NCBI RefSeq assembly: GCF_030519475.1
Contig: NZ_JAUMKD010000001.1
Coordinates: 992,001-1,056,000 of the forward strand
Direction of reading: 5' to 3'
Source: Micromonospora sp. C28SCA-DRY-2
GTDB taxonomy: Bacteria > Actinomycetota > Actinomycetes > Mycobacteriales > Micromonosporaceae
DNA: 64,000 nucleotides
The notes beneath the pieces were generated by a model, which was given only the letters and a program-made list of their open reading frames with translations, was not told the DNA's origin and ran no database searches. A program made the position numbers and the translations under genes. This document shows positions 25,041-33,505 of the stretch, in pieces (the first letter of the stretch is position 1; the number at the start of each line of letters is the position of its first letter).

Positions 25041-25104
25041 GCCGGCGGCGGGCGTCCGTCGGCCGCCCGGGTCCGGGCCGGCGTCCGTCGGCAGCGGTCG
25101 GGGG

Positions 25105-25929
25105 TCAGCGGGGCGGGCCGGCCAGGATGCGTTCCCGGGCGGCGTCCACGCCGCCGCGCCACCACCCCATCGCCTCGACCCACCAGGTCAGCCCGGCGTC
25201 GACGTACGGCGCGACGACCCGTTCGGCGTTCTGCGGCGTGGTCCAGCCTTCGAGGACGACGTCGAACCCGTCCAGCGATCCCCGCTCGGCGGCGACGAAC
25301 CGTACCGCGTCGGCGAAGTCCTCGACCGGCACCGGGACGTCCCGGCCGGCGTCGCGGAAGGTCGCCATGAACCCGTCCCACCGTGCTGAGCGACGGAAGC
25401 CGGGACGGTTGGGCCAGCGGCCGGCGCACCAGACGGGGATGCGGGGGCGCTGCACCGGGGTCGGCAGCATCCGCACCCGCTCGCCCGACGGCAGCGGCAC
25501 CTCCTGACCCGACCAGAGCGCCGCGAGCTGCTCCAGTGACTCGTCGAGCCGCCTGCCGCGGCCCCGCAGGTCGGGATCCTCGCCGAAGGCCGCGTACTCG
25601 AGGTCCATCGACCCGATGCCGGCCCCGAAGACGAGCCGGCCGGCGGAGAGCGTGTCCAGCGTGGCGGTCTCCCGCGCCACGATCTGCACCCGCCGCCGGG
25701 GCAGCGCGGTCACCAGCACCCCGAGCCTGATCCGGGTCGTGCGGGCGGCGATCGCGGACGTCACCACGACCGGGTTCACCACCGGCCAGTCCGGCTCGTG
25801 GTAGAGCACGTGGTCCCAGAGGAAGACGCCGTCCCAGCCCCGCTCCTCGGCCGCGACGGCCAGCTCGACCAGGGTCGCGGCGTCGGCGAAGGGCCCGACG
25901 TTGGGTAGACCGACAGCGAAGCGGGGCAT
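25105..25929 (-). CDS. LLM-class F420-dependent-type oxidoreductase
   Basis: 274 residues from ATG 25929. Typical luciferase-like TIM-barrel pattern: FAVGLPNVGPFADAATLVELA, then WDGVFLWDHVLYHEP, VVTSAIAARTTRIRLGVLVTALPRR, and TLDTLSAGRLVFGAGIG. The family uses reduced F420 or FMN for hydride transfer on diverse organic substrates; actinobacterial members usually use F420. No substrate-specific clue. It stands alone, divergent from the first VOC gene. Confidence 0.85.
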   Translation of the reverse strand: MPRFAVGLPNVGPFADAATLVELAVAAEERGWDGVFLWDHVLYHEPDWPVVNPVVVTSAIAARTTRIRLGVLVTALPRRRVQIVARETATLDTLSAGRLVFGAGIGSMDLEYAAFGEDPDLRGRGRRLDESLEQLAALWSGQEVPLPSGERVRMLPTPVQRPRIPVWCAGRWPNRPGFRRSARWDGFMATFRDAGRDVPVPVEDFADAVRFVAAERGSLDGFDVVLEGWTTPQNAERVVAPYVDAGLTWWVEAMGWWRGGVDAARERILAGPPR

Positions 25930-26105
25930 CGCCCCACCCTAGTCAGCGGTCGCCGGCCGTGGGGGCGTCGGCGGACGGGTGGCTCGACGGTTCGGAAGCC
26001 TGGCGGCACGAACCGGACCCCGCCCGCTGTGGACGGTGCGGTGACCTGGTCCGTGTCGCACCCCGGCGCTAGCGTGCCAGCGACGCCGGTTGCGAAGGAG
26101 CTGTG

Positions 26106-26474
26106 ATGATCGACCATCTGTCCGTCCAGGTCCGCGACGTGGCCGCCAGCGCGGCCTTCTACGACGCGGTGCTCGCCCCGCTGGGTGGCCGGCGGCTGCT
26201 GGAGTTCCCCAACGTCATCGGCTACGGCGTCGAGCGGCCCGAGTTCTGGCTCGGCCCGACGACCACCGCCGGCGCCGCCCGGGAGGTGCACCTGGCGTTC
26301 ACCGCGCCCGACCGCGCCACCGTGCGGGCGTTCCACGACGCCGCCGTCGCGGCCGGCGCCGAGGTGCTGCACGCGCCCCGGGTGTGGCCGGAATACCACC
26401 CCACCTACTACGGCGCGTTCGTCCGCGATCCGGACGGCAACAACGTCGAGGCGGTCTGCCACGCGGCGCAGTGA
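26106..26474 (+). CDS. VOC (glyoxalase/bleomycin-resistance-type) protein 1
   Basis: 122 residues; ATG 26106 is chosen over GTG 26103 because AAGGAG (26095-26100) has better spacing. Starts IDHLSVQVRDVAASAAFYDAVL (strand-helix of the VOC fold, metal-type His4), ends FVRDPDGNNVEAVCH with the E-type metal position. These small dimeric proteins bind metals or ligands; substrate unknown. Followed by a second VOC gene 19 bp later, so probably one operon. Confidence 0.85.
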   Translation: MIDHLSVQVRDVAASAAFYDAVLAPLGGRRLLEFPNVIGYGVERPEFWLGPTTTAGAAREVHLAFTAPDRATVRAFHDAAVAAGAEVLHAPRVWPEYHPTYYGAFVRDPDGNNVEAVCHAAQ

Positions 26475-26493
26475 TCCCGGTTAGGTTGGCGGC

Positions 26494-26925
26494 ATGGAGC
26501 AGCGGATCAGCCTGGTCACCCTCGGGGTCGCCGACGTGACCCGGGCCCGGGCCTTCTACGAGCGGCTCGGCTGGCGCGGCCAGGAGGTCGAGGAGACGGT
26601 CTTCTTCCAGGCCGGCGGGCTGGCGCTGGTGCTGTGGGGCCGGGCGAAGCTGGCCGACGACGCGGGCGTCGACGACCCGGGCGGCGGCGGGTTCGGCGGG
26701 ATGACGCTGGCGCAGAACGTCCGCTCCCGCGCCGAGGTCGACGACCTGATCGCCGCGGCGGCGGCCGCCGGTGCCGAGGTGACCCGCCCGGCCCGGGAGA
26801 CCTTCTACGGTGGCTACGCCGGCTGCTTCGCCGACCCGGACGGCCACGTCTGGGAGATCGCCTGGAATCCCGGCTTCCCGCTCGGCACGGACGGCACCAT
26901 CACCGTCCCCGACTTCGGCGCCTGA
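26494..26925 (+). CDS. VOC-family protein 2
   Basis: 143 residues from ATG 26494. VOC pattern: ISLVTLGVADVTRARAFYERLGW, EETVFFQAGGLALVLWGR, and the second half FYGGYAGCFADPDGHVWEIAWNPGF. This W-E-I-A-W-N-P ending is characteristic of the subgroup often annotated as glyoxalase-like. The expected metal His in the first strand is replaced (SLVTLG), so it may bind ligand rather than catalyse. Tail-to-tail with the PH-like membrane protein (8-bp gap). Confidence 0.85.
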   Translation: MEQRISLVTLGVADVTRARAFYERLGWRGQEVEETVFFQAGGLALVLWGRAKLADDAGVDDPGGGGFGGMTLAQNVRSRAEVDDLIAAAAAAGAEVTRPARETFYGGYAGCFADPDGHVWEIAWNPGFPLGTDGTITVPDFGA

Positions 26926-26933
26926 CCCACGGG

Positions 26934-28178
26934 TCAGGATCTGGGCGACGGGCAGAGCAGCGGATCCAGCAGCGGCAGTTGGAGCGGGTCCAGGCAGAGC
27001 GTGAGCAGCGAGCCGGGATCCGACGACGCCGGGGCGGTGGTCGGCGGCGTGCTCGGGCGCGTGGTCGGGGCCACCGGCGGGGCGGTGGTCGGGGCGGGCG
27101 CGCTCGTCGGCGGCGGCGCGACCGTGGGCGGCGCCGGGGCGGGCGCGGCGATCGCCGGCGGGACGGACGGCCGCCGGCTCGCCGGGGCCGTGGGCCGGGT
27201 CGACCGGTGCCGTCCGGCGCCGCCGGTGGCCCGGGGCGCGGGCTCGCCGGTCACCGGCGCGGCCGCGCCGCCGTCCGCCGGCTCGCCGGGGATCGGCGGA
27301 GCGACGAGTTCGAGCGGCGTCGACGCCGCGTCCGCGGCGGCGGAGCCGCCCACCTGCGCCCGGTACGTCGGGCCGGGCTGCTCGGCGTCGAAGCCACCGG
27401 CGGTCAGCGTGCCGAACGCCAACGTGGCCAGGACGGTGGCGGCGGCCACCCGGCGGTCGGGACGCCGCGCGGTCAGCGGGGCGTGGGCCGGCTCGGCCAC
27501 CGGCGGCGGCACCGGCCGCGCCCGCCGGTGGGCGTCGAGCAGGTCGTCGACCTCGGCGGCAAGGGTGGCACGCCGCCCGCCGGCGGTGGCGAAGGCCAGG
27601 GTGAGGTAGAAGCGGAAGTTCACCGCCGCGGTGGCCGGCACCAGCAGCCCGGCGAGCCGCCCGCCGTCGGTGCGGTGCAGCAGGGTGAGCGGGGCGTCCG
27701 GGTGGTGCGCCGGTCCCACCAGGTCCGGGTACGTCCACTCGCGCCGGTGCGCCCGCCCGGCGAAGGCGACCCGGTGGTTGGTCACCACCGCCATGCCGGC
27801 GTCGACCGACCGCACACCCCTGGGCAGAGCCCGGTCGGCGCCGTCGGGGCCGGTCGCGGCACCGGCCAGGCCGGGCGTGGGCAGGCCGGCGACGTGCCGG
27901 GCCTCGGCCTCGACCAGTTCGGCGGTGGGCAGCACCCGGTAGACGACCTCGTCGTCGGCGAGGTCCACCGGCAGGCCGGTACGCGGCTGGGTGCAGCCGA
28001 GGAAGCTGGCCGCCTCTATTTGGAGCCGCACCAGTTGGTCGTGCCGCCGGAGCCAGGCAGCGGTCTCGGCGTCGTACGCGCGCCGCCGCCGGTCGTTCTC
28101 GCGCTCCGACCAGGTGGTGCGCCAGCGGGCTTCCGCCGGCGCCGCGTCCCGGATGGTGGCCGGTGATGTCGCCGTCAC
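26934..28178 (-). CDS. PH-like membrane-anchored protein A (paralogue of 29581-30738)
   Basis: 414 residues from GTG 28178; ATG 28217 is possible. Helical N-terminus (RENDRRRRAYDAETAAW), then a strand-rich domain with DAGMAVVTNHRVAFAGRAHRREWTY (split here: VVTNHRVAF, REWTY) similar to bacterial PH/GRAM-like domains. A helix NFRFYLTLAFATA follows, then one transmembrane segment (AAATVLATLAFGTLTAGGF). The C-terminal ~120 residues are Pro/Ala/Thr-rich and would be outside. A paralogue lies at 29581-30738. Function unknown; lipid- or protein-binding at the membrane is inference from the fold resemblance. Confidence 0.7.
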   Translation of the reverse strand: MTATSPATIRDAAPAEARWRTTWSERENDRRRRAYDAETAAWLRRHDQLVRLQIEAASFLGCTQPRTGLPVDLADDEVVYRVLPTAELVEAEARHVAGLPTPGLAGAATGPDGADRALPRGVRSVDAGMAVVTNHRVAFAGRAHRREWTYPDLVGPAHHPDAPLTLLHRTDGGRLAGLLVPATAAVNFRFYLTLAFATAGGRRATLAAEVDDLLDAHRRARPVPPPVAEPAHAPLTARRPDRRVAAATVLATLAFGTLTAGGFDAEQPGPTYRAQVGGSAAADAASTPLELVAPPIPGEPADGGAAAPVTGEPAPRATGGAGRHRSTRPTAPASRRPSVPPAIAAPAPAPPTVAPPPTSAPAPTTAPPVAPTTRPSTPPTTAPASSDPGSLLTLCLDPLQLPLLDPLLCPSPRS

Positions 28179-28217
28179 GTCTGGTACAACCGCTCGTCCC
28201 GTCGACAGGACACGCAT

Positions 28218-28243
28218 GACGATCGATATATCCGCGTTGTTCC
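28218..28243 (-). promoter_or_regulatory. Candidate ECF-sigma promoter for the PH-like gene A
   Basis: On the minus strand GGAAC (28239-28243) is followed after 17 nt by CGTC (28218-28221), the classical -35/-10 of SigE-type ECF sigma factors. The start site would fall near 28211, 30-odd bases before GTG 28178, supporting that start. No match was seen upstream of the paralogue. Confidence 0.45.
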
Positions 28244-28294
28244 GGAAAGGAGAGAATTGGCCCCCGGCGACCGCGGAACCCGGGGCCGTCCCGG

Positions 28295-28777
28295 CTACGA
28301 GACGACGCGCCGGGGGTACGCCTCGGCCTCCCGCGCCCACTGCTCGGCGGCCGCGGCCAGCGCGTCGGCCGAGACCGTCAGCGGCAGCGGATACACCGCG
28401 CCGAGAGGCCGCCGCGGCATCCACGGGGGCAGCGACTCGTAGGAGAACTCGACGACCAGTTCCACCCGCCGGCGCCGGATCACCCGGCTCCGGAAGGTCA
28501 GGTTCGGCTCGGTGAACCGGACCACCGCCGGCGGCGCCGCCGGGTCGGCCGCGGACTCGGCACGCCACCGCAGCCAGCCGCTCAGCGCCGCCGCCTCGGC
28601 CACGGTCAGGCACGGCTCCAGGTGCGACCACGCCTGCCCGTCGGCGGTGCGGGCGTCCGTCTCGACGAGGAGCCAGTCGTCCCAGCCCTCGTCGGGGTGG
28701 ACCGGCGGCGCCACACCCGGCTGGTAGCCGACCGGGCGGATCCTCACCCGGGCGCCGTCGTCGGAGCGGATCTCCAT
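28295..28777 (-). CDS. WapI-like immunity-family protein
   Basis: 160 residues from ATG 28777; the longer frame to 28915 overlaps the divergent membrane gene start and is not used. Starts MEIRSDDGARVRIRPVGYQ, then DDWLLVETDARTADG and EPCLTVAEAAALSGWL, FTEPNLTF, then VELVVEFSYESLPPWM. This alternating pattern is that of the WapI-type immunity/DUF family common in actinobacteria. Such proteins are thought to neutralise toxins, but many are orphans, as here: no toxin gene is adjacent. Confidence in the family name is moderate. Confidence 0.55.
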   Translation of the reverse strand: MEIRSDDGARVRIRPVGYQPGVAPPVHPDEGWDDWLLVETDARTADGQAWSHLEPCLTVAEAAALSGWLRWRAESAADPAAPPAVVRFTEPNLTFRSRVIRRRRVELVVEFSYESLPPWMPRRPLGAVYPLPLTVSADALAAAAEQWAREAEAYPRRVVS

Positions 28778-28913
28778 CCGCCCATCATTCCGGACATCAG
28801 GGCCGAATCGGAGCGAAATACTCTGGCCGGCCAACCCTGAGGAACGCCGGGTCCGGGGCCGGTACGGGAAGACCCCGATGCCACCACGCCGTCGCCCGGC
28901 AACGCTGGTGGAC

Positions 28914-29498
28914 ATGACGACCGTCCACCCCCGGACCTCCGCGAAGCTCGTCCCGGCCGCCGCCCTCGGGGCGCCGGCGCTCCTGCTCCTCTACGGCCTG
29001 CTGCGCCTGGTCGACGGGCTGGACGGCCACCATGGACCGGGCTGGGCGTGGAACGTCGGGCACACCCTCTTCCTGGTGGCGTTCGTGCTCTTCGCCGTAC
29101 TCCTGGTCGGGCTGCGGCGGCTACTGCGCCGGGCCGCGCCACGGCAGCGACCGCTCACCGAGGTCGCGACGGCGCTCGGCCTGGCCGGCGCCGCCGGGTT
29201 CCTCTGGGTGATCCTCGGCGACCTGTTCCCCCGGCTCTCCGACGCCGCGCCGCTGCCGGACCCGGCGATGCTGCTCGGGCCGCTGCTGTTCCAGGTCGGC
29301 ATCCTCACCCTGCTGGTGCAGGCGGCGAGCGTCCGGCCGCGTCTGCTGCCCGGCTGGAGCCCGGTGCTGGTGCTGCTCGGTTTCCTGCCGATCGCGGTCA
29401 ACCTCGACCTGCTGCCGCTCGGCGCGGCCCTCATCCTCGTCGGCCTGCTCCCGCTGCAGCGGCTCACCGAGCCGCGCCCTGCCGAGCGTGATACCTGA
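28914..29498 (+). CDS. Six-pass membrane protein, unknown
   Basis: 194 residues from ATG 28914. Six hydrophobic segments are visible (AALGAPALLLLYGLLRLV; AWNVGHTLFLVAFVLFAVLLVGL; VATALGLAGAAGFLWVILG and three more), with short loops and a basic cytoplasmic patch RRLLRRAAPRQR between segments 2 and 3. No family motif. The ORF start at 28878 has no support. Divergent from the WapI-like gene. Confidence 0.65.
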   Translation: MTTVHPRTSAKLVPAAALGAPALLLLYGLLRLVDGLDGHHGPGWAWNVGHTLFLVAFVLFAVLLVGLRRLLRRAAPRQRPLTEVATALGLAGAAGFLWVILGDLFPRLSDAAPLPDPAMLLGPLLFQVGILTLLVQAASVRPRLLPGWSPVLVLLGFLPIAVNLDLLPLGAALILVGLLPLQRLTEPRPAERDT

Positions 29499-29580
29499 GA
29501 GTCATGGCGATGCCTCAGGGTCTCACGGGCGGCGACAGGTGGCCGCTGACCCGACCGGCGGGAGCCGGCCGGCGGCCCGT

Positions 29581-30738
29581 TCAGGTCCAGACGGTACGGC
29601 GCACGCCCCGGTGCCCGGCGCAGGCGTCGCGCTGCCCGCCGGCCAGGCTGACCGCCCCGTCCCGGCACTGCACCAGGTAGCCCCGCCCGGCCCAGAACTG
29701 CGGCACGCAGTCGAACCAGTCGCAGACCTCGGCGTCCGGCTTGCGGATCCGGTAGCCGCCGCAGAAGTCGTACCCCATCGGGTTCGCCGGCGCGCCGCAG
29801 AGCCGCTCCCCGGAGGTCGTCCTCGACGGTGCCGGCGCGGGTGCCGTGGTGCGCTTCGGCTTCGGCTTCGCCGTCGGGCCGGCCGCGGCGACCGGCGGCA
29901 CCGACGGGCCGAGCCGCGGCGCGGCGGTCGGCGCGGGGGTGGCCGCGGCCGCCACCTCGGGGCGGGTCGGGTCCGACGGGTCCGACTCGATGAGCGCGGC
30001 GGGCACCAGCACGGCGATGGCCGCCGCGACCGCCACGGTGCGGCGGCCGCCGGGCAGCATCGCGCTGAGCCGGGCCTGCGCCGGCGTGGCGATGCCCGGC
30101 CGGATCGGTTTGAGCTGCGCGTGCTCGGCGATCAGCTCGTCGAGCTGCGCGATGACGGCGTCGCGCTGCTCGATGGCGTCGGCGAAGGCCAGGGTCAGCT
30201 TGAACCGGAAGTCCGCGGCGGCGTCAGCGGGCAGCATCAGCCCGGAGGTGCGCCGGCGGTCCAGCACCTGGATCAGCGTCACCGGGGCCGCCGGGTCGTG
30301 GGCCAGGCCGGTCATCCGGCCGTACGCCCAGTCGCGCCGGCCGCGCCCGCCGAGCAGCACCAGCCGCCGGTTGGTGATCACCGCCATGCCGGCGTCGGCG
30401 ACCCGGATCCCGTCGGGCCGGCGGGGCCGCAGCGGCGCGGCGTCGGCGGCGACCGTCAGGTCGGGGGCCGGGAGCACGCTGGTGTGCCGGACCTCGACCA
30501 GTTGGGCGGCGGGCAGCGCCCAGAGGACCACCTCGCCGGGGCCGAGCTCCAGCGGCAGCCCGGCGCCGGCGGCGGCCGATCCGTGGAACTCCTCGGCGAG
30601 GCTCCGCAACCGGCGCAGTTCGTCGTCGCGTCGCCGCCATGCGGTCTCGGCGCCTCGGTACGACCGCAGCCGCCGTTCGTTCTGCCGGTGCGCCCACCGG
30701 TACCGCCATGTGGAACCCGTCGAATCAGTCCTCGCCAC
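29581..30738 (-). CDS. PH-like membrane-anchored protein B with Cys-rich C-terminal domain
   Basis: 385 residues from GTG 30738 with AGGAG 6 nt upstream. Same plan as the 26934-28178 protein: helical start (RYRWAHRQNERRLRSY), PH/GRAM-like strands (DAGMAVITNRRLVLLGG, RRDWAY), helix DFRFKLTLAFADA, one membrane segment (TVAVAAAIAVLVPAAL), Pro/Ala/Thr linker. It adds a C-terminal domain absent from the paralogue: CGAPANPMGYDFCGG, a W-F-D-C-V-P segment, and YLVQCRDGAVSLAGGQRDACAGHRG, resembling DUF3761/excalibur-type small Cys-rich modules. The Cys module should be outside the cell. Confidence 0.7.
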   Translation of the reverse strand: MARTDSTGSTWRYRWAHRQNERRLRSYRGAETAWRRRDDELRRLRSLAEEFHGSAAAGAGLPLELGPGEVVLWALPAAQLVEVRHTSVLPAPDLTVAADAAPLRPRRPDGIRVADAGMAVITNRRLVLLGGRGRRDWAYGRMTGLAHDPAAPVTLIQVLDRRRTSGLMLPADAAADFRFKLTLAFADAIEQRDAVIAQLDELIAEHAQLKPIRPGIATPAQARLSAMLPGGRRTVAVAAAIAVLVPAALIESDPSDPTRPEVAAAATPAPTAAPRLGPSVPPVAAAGPTAKPKPKRTTAPAPAPSRTTSGERLCGAPANPMGYDFCGGYRIRKPDAEVCDWFDCVPQFWAGRGYLVQCRDGAVSLAGGQRDACAGHRGVRRTVWT

Positions 30739-30898
30739 GCCGACTCCTTCGCCGCGCAGACAACCAACCGGGGTGTCACACGTGTTAACTCCGGCGGCGT
30801 CCGGCCCGGACACGCCACTTCGGGCGAATCACCCGATCGGCGGACCAATTTGGACGACAAGTCGATTCTGGTGCGTGGCTTCTACCCCTTCGGGCGTG

Positions 30899-33289
30899 TC
30901 AGCGGTGGCGGCCCTCCGAGATCCGGTAGGTGCGCAGGTTCGGGTCGGCCCGCAGCTGCGCCTCGGTGTACTTGACGGTGTCCCAGCCCTTGCCCGAGTA
31001 GAGCCGGGTCTGGTCGGCGTACCAGGGCGAGTTCGGGTTGGTCGACTGCGAGTAGGTGAGGATCTGCCGGCCGGACGGCCCGTCCGGGCCCAGCTCGACG
31101 GCCATCACGAAGGAGGAGCCGTGCACCACCTTCGGGAAGCCGACGCCGGGGCGCAACGGGTTGATGATCATGTTGAAGATGCCGGCCTCGGCCGGTCCAC
31201 CGTGGATCGGGATACGCTGGTCGCCGCGCGGCTCGGTCTGGACGTCGCCGAGCCGGGCGTCCAGCGGGATGCCGGCGAGCCGGCGGACGGCGTCGGCGAG
31301 CGCCCGCAGCACCCCCGCGTCGGCGGTGGCCAGCCGGGCCGGGGTGTGCACCGGATCGGCGGGGTCGAAGGCGTCGGCGAACCGGATGCCGCCGGCCAGG
31401 GCGAACTCGGTGAACAGGTGGGCGCCCCGGCTGCCGGTGTCGGCCCGCAGGTCCCAGCCCCGCAGCGCGGCACAGGCGTCGCGCAGGTCGACGGTGGTGC
31501 CGTCGGAGGCGGTCGCGGTCGGCTGGGCGGTGCAGAGCGCCACCAGGTCGTCGCGGACCAGTTCGCCGCCGTACACGCGGTTGCCGAACACCGTCTGCCA
31601 GAGCCGGCCGGTGGTGAACCGGGTGCCCGGCAGGTCGTCGGTGCCGGCCAGGCGCCGCTGCACCTGGTCGAGCCCGAGCCGGGTACGCAGGCTGCGCTGG
31701 CTGCCCTCGCGGCCGATGATCCGGGGGTAGCCCACCAGCGGCGCCTCCGGGTTGGCCAGCCAGTGGCTGTCGTTGGAGTTGGTCACGTAGTCGGTGCGGA
31801 ACCGGATCGGCAGGTTCGCCGGGCCGAGGATGCCGGGCACCGCCGCGTCCGGGTCGGCGCCCAGCGCGCACGCCGACCGGGACCCGTCCAGGACGGCCTG
31901 CCCGCTGCTGGCGTAGAGCGGCTGGAACGGCGCCGGGATGCAGGCGGCGGCGAGGTCGTCGGTGACCCGGGGCACCACCGAGTGGTCGGCGTAGAGCGCC
32001 TCGCCGCGGGCGTCGGCGGCGATCACGTTCACCCAGGGCAGGAACTGGTAACGGTCCAGCACCCGCTTCAACTCACGGACCGTCTTCGCCCGGCCCATCT
32101 GCAACCAGCCGTCGAAGGCCCGGTTGTTGGTGGCGTTCACGTCGGTCACGGCGTACGCGGCCTCGGTCGTCCAGTCGAAGCTGCCGGGCACCACGACCAC
32201 CGGCCCGTAGTGGGTGTCGTGGAAGGTGCGGCTGACCGGGACCGTGCCGCCGGCCGGGTTCGGCACCTGCACGGTGACCGTGCGGGTGGTCATCTTCCGC
32301 GGCCGGCCGTCGACGTAGTAGGAGGTCGGGTCGCCGGGCACCAGGGCGAGGCGGTGCCAGACGAAGCGGCGGGCGGTGGAGACGGTGTGGCTCCAGGCGA
32401 TGGTGCGGTTGTGCCCGATCTCCACGATCGGGTCGCCGATCAGCGCGGCGCCCTCCACGTCGTAGCGGCCGGGCACCTTGAGGTGCATCCGGTAGAACCG
32501 CTCCGCCCCGTCCCAGGGGAAGTGCGGGTTGGCCAGCACCATCCCGCCGCCGTGCGTGGTGGCCCCGGCGCCGAGCCCGTAGGCGTTGCTGCCGACCCCG
32601 GCCGGCGCGCCGTCGACCGAAGCGAGCACGGCGGCGGCGCCCGGCGCGTCCTGGGCGGCGGCCGGGCCGGTGGCGGTCGGCGGGGCGGCGGCGACGATGC
32701 CGTCGAGCAGCGCGCGCGAGCCGGCGCGGATCATGCTGGCCCAGGTGGTCCGCCACAGGTCCAGTTCGGTCAGCGGGCGTACCCACGGCTTGGCCCGGCA
32801 GGCCGGGTCGGTGAGGTTCGCCGCGCCGCCGACCCGGCGCAGGTAGTGGTTGTAGCCGGCGACGAAGCCCCGGATCTGGTCCCGGACGTCGTCGGACGGC
32901 GAGTGCACGCCGTCGCGGCGGCCGTCGAGCAGCCGCTCGACCGCGCGGTCCTCGATCGCCTTGCGGAAGAACAGGTCACTGCGCACGTTGGCGTCGGTCG
33001 GGCCGCTCGCGCCGAACCAGCGGGACCGCTCGCCGCTGACCGTGACCACCTTCTCGGCGATCACGCAGAGGTTGTCCTCGGCCTGGACGTAGCCGACGCC
33101 GAAGCCGAGGCTGCCGAAGGTGTGCGCGGTGATGTGCGGGACGCCGTAGGACGCCCGGCGGATCTCGGCGGAGTAGCCCCGCCCGTCGCGCTGCTTGCCG
33201 GCGGCCGGCGCCGACCCGGCGACCAACCCGGACACGACCATGCCCAGGGCGGCCACCGCCGCACCGAGGCGAAGAGCTGGACCGGTCAC
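30899..33289 (-). CDS. aac: Aculeacin A acylase-type penicillin-acylase-family enzyme
   Basis: 796 residues from GTG 33289 (GGGAGGA upstream). Signal peptide at residues ~1-30 (MVVSGLVAGSAPAAG). The chain matches the Actinoplanes aculeacin A acylase throughout: YGVPHITAHTFGSLGFGVGY, LWRTTWASMIRAGS, then the autocleavage site at G233-S234 (GVGSNAYGLG), where Ser becomes the N-terminal nucleophile of the large subunit. Further matches are LANPHFPWDGAERFYRMHLK, IGHNRTIAWSHT and TNSNDSHWLANP. These enzymes remove long acyl chains from cyclic lipopeptides such as aculeacin and echinocandin B, and relatives act on acyl-homoserine lactones. Secreted heterodimer expected after spacer removal. No lipopeptide cluster is in view. 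Confidence 0.93.
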   Translation of the reverse strand: MTGPALRLGAAVAALGMVVSGLVAGSAPAAGKQRDGRGYSAEIRRASYGVPHITAHTFGSLGFGVGYVQAEDNLCVIAEKVVTVSGERSRWFGASGPTDANVRSDLFFRKAIEDRAVERLLDGRRDGVHSPSDDVRDQIRGFVAGYNHYLRRVGGAANLTDPACRAKPWVRPLTELDLWRTTWASMIRAGSRALLDGIVAAAPPTATGPAAAQDAPGAAAVLASVDGAPAGVGSNAYGLGAGATTHGGGMVLANPHFPWDGAERFYRMHLKVPGRYDVEGAALIGDPIVEIGHNRTIAWSHTVSTARRFVWHRLALVPGDPTSYYVDGRPRKMTTRTVTVQVPNPAGGTVPVSRTFHDTHYGPVVVVPGSFDWTTEAAYAVTDVNATNNRAFDGWLQMGRAKTVRELKRVLDRYQFLPWVNVIAADARGEALYADHSVVPRVTDDLAAACIPAPFQPLYASSGQAVLDGSRSACALGADPDAAVPGILGPANLPIRFRTDYVTNSNDSHWLANPEAPLVGYPRIIGREGSQRSLRTRLGLDQVQRRLAGTDDLPGTRFTTGRLWQTVFGNRVYGGELVRDDLVALCTAQPTATASDGTTVDLRDACAALRGWDLRADTGSRGAHLFTEFALAGGIRFADAFDPADPVHTPARLATADAGVLRALADAVRRLAGIPLDARLGDVQTEPRGDQRIPIHGGPAEAGIFNMIINPLRPGVGFPKVVHGSSFVMAVELGPDGPSGRQILTYSQSTNPNSPWYADQTRLYSGKGWDTVKYTEAQLRADPNLRTYRISEGRHR

Positions 33290-33505
33290 GCCATCCTCCC
33301 CCGCCGGACGTCATCGTCCAGAAACATTCACGTTGCTCGGCATTCTCACCCCGGTCGGGCCCTCGCGTACACCCCCGATCGGGAGCCCGTCGCCGATTGA
33401 CCGTGCCCGCGGCCGCCGTTCGCTTTCCCGGCACGGGGCGGCCCGGCGCTCGGTAACGTCAGCCACAGCCGGTGACGCCGGCGCGGGCGGAAGGGGTGAG
33501 CGCCG

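Noticed and set aside
29846..33400. 1184-residue plus-strand frame
   Set aside because: Antisense to the PH-like protein B and acylase genes, whose family motifs are clear on the minus strand.
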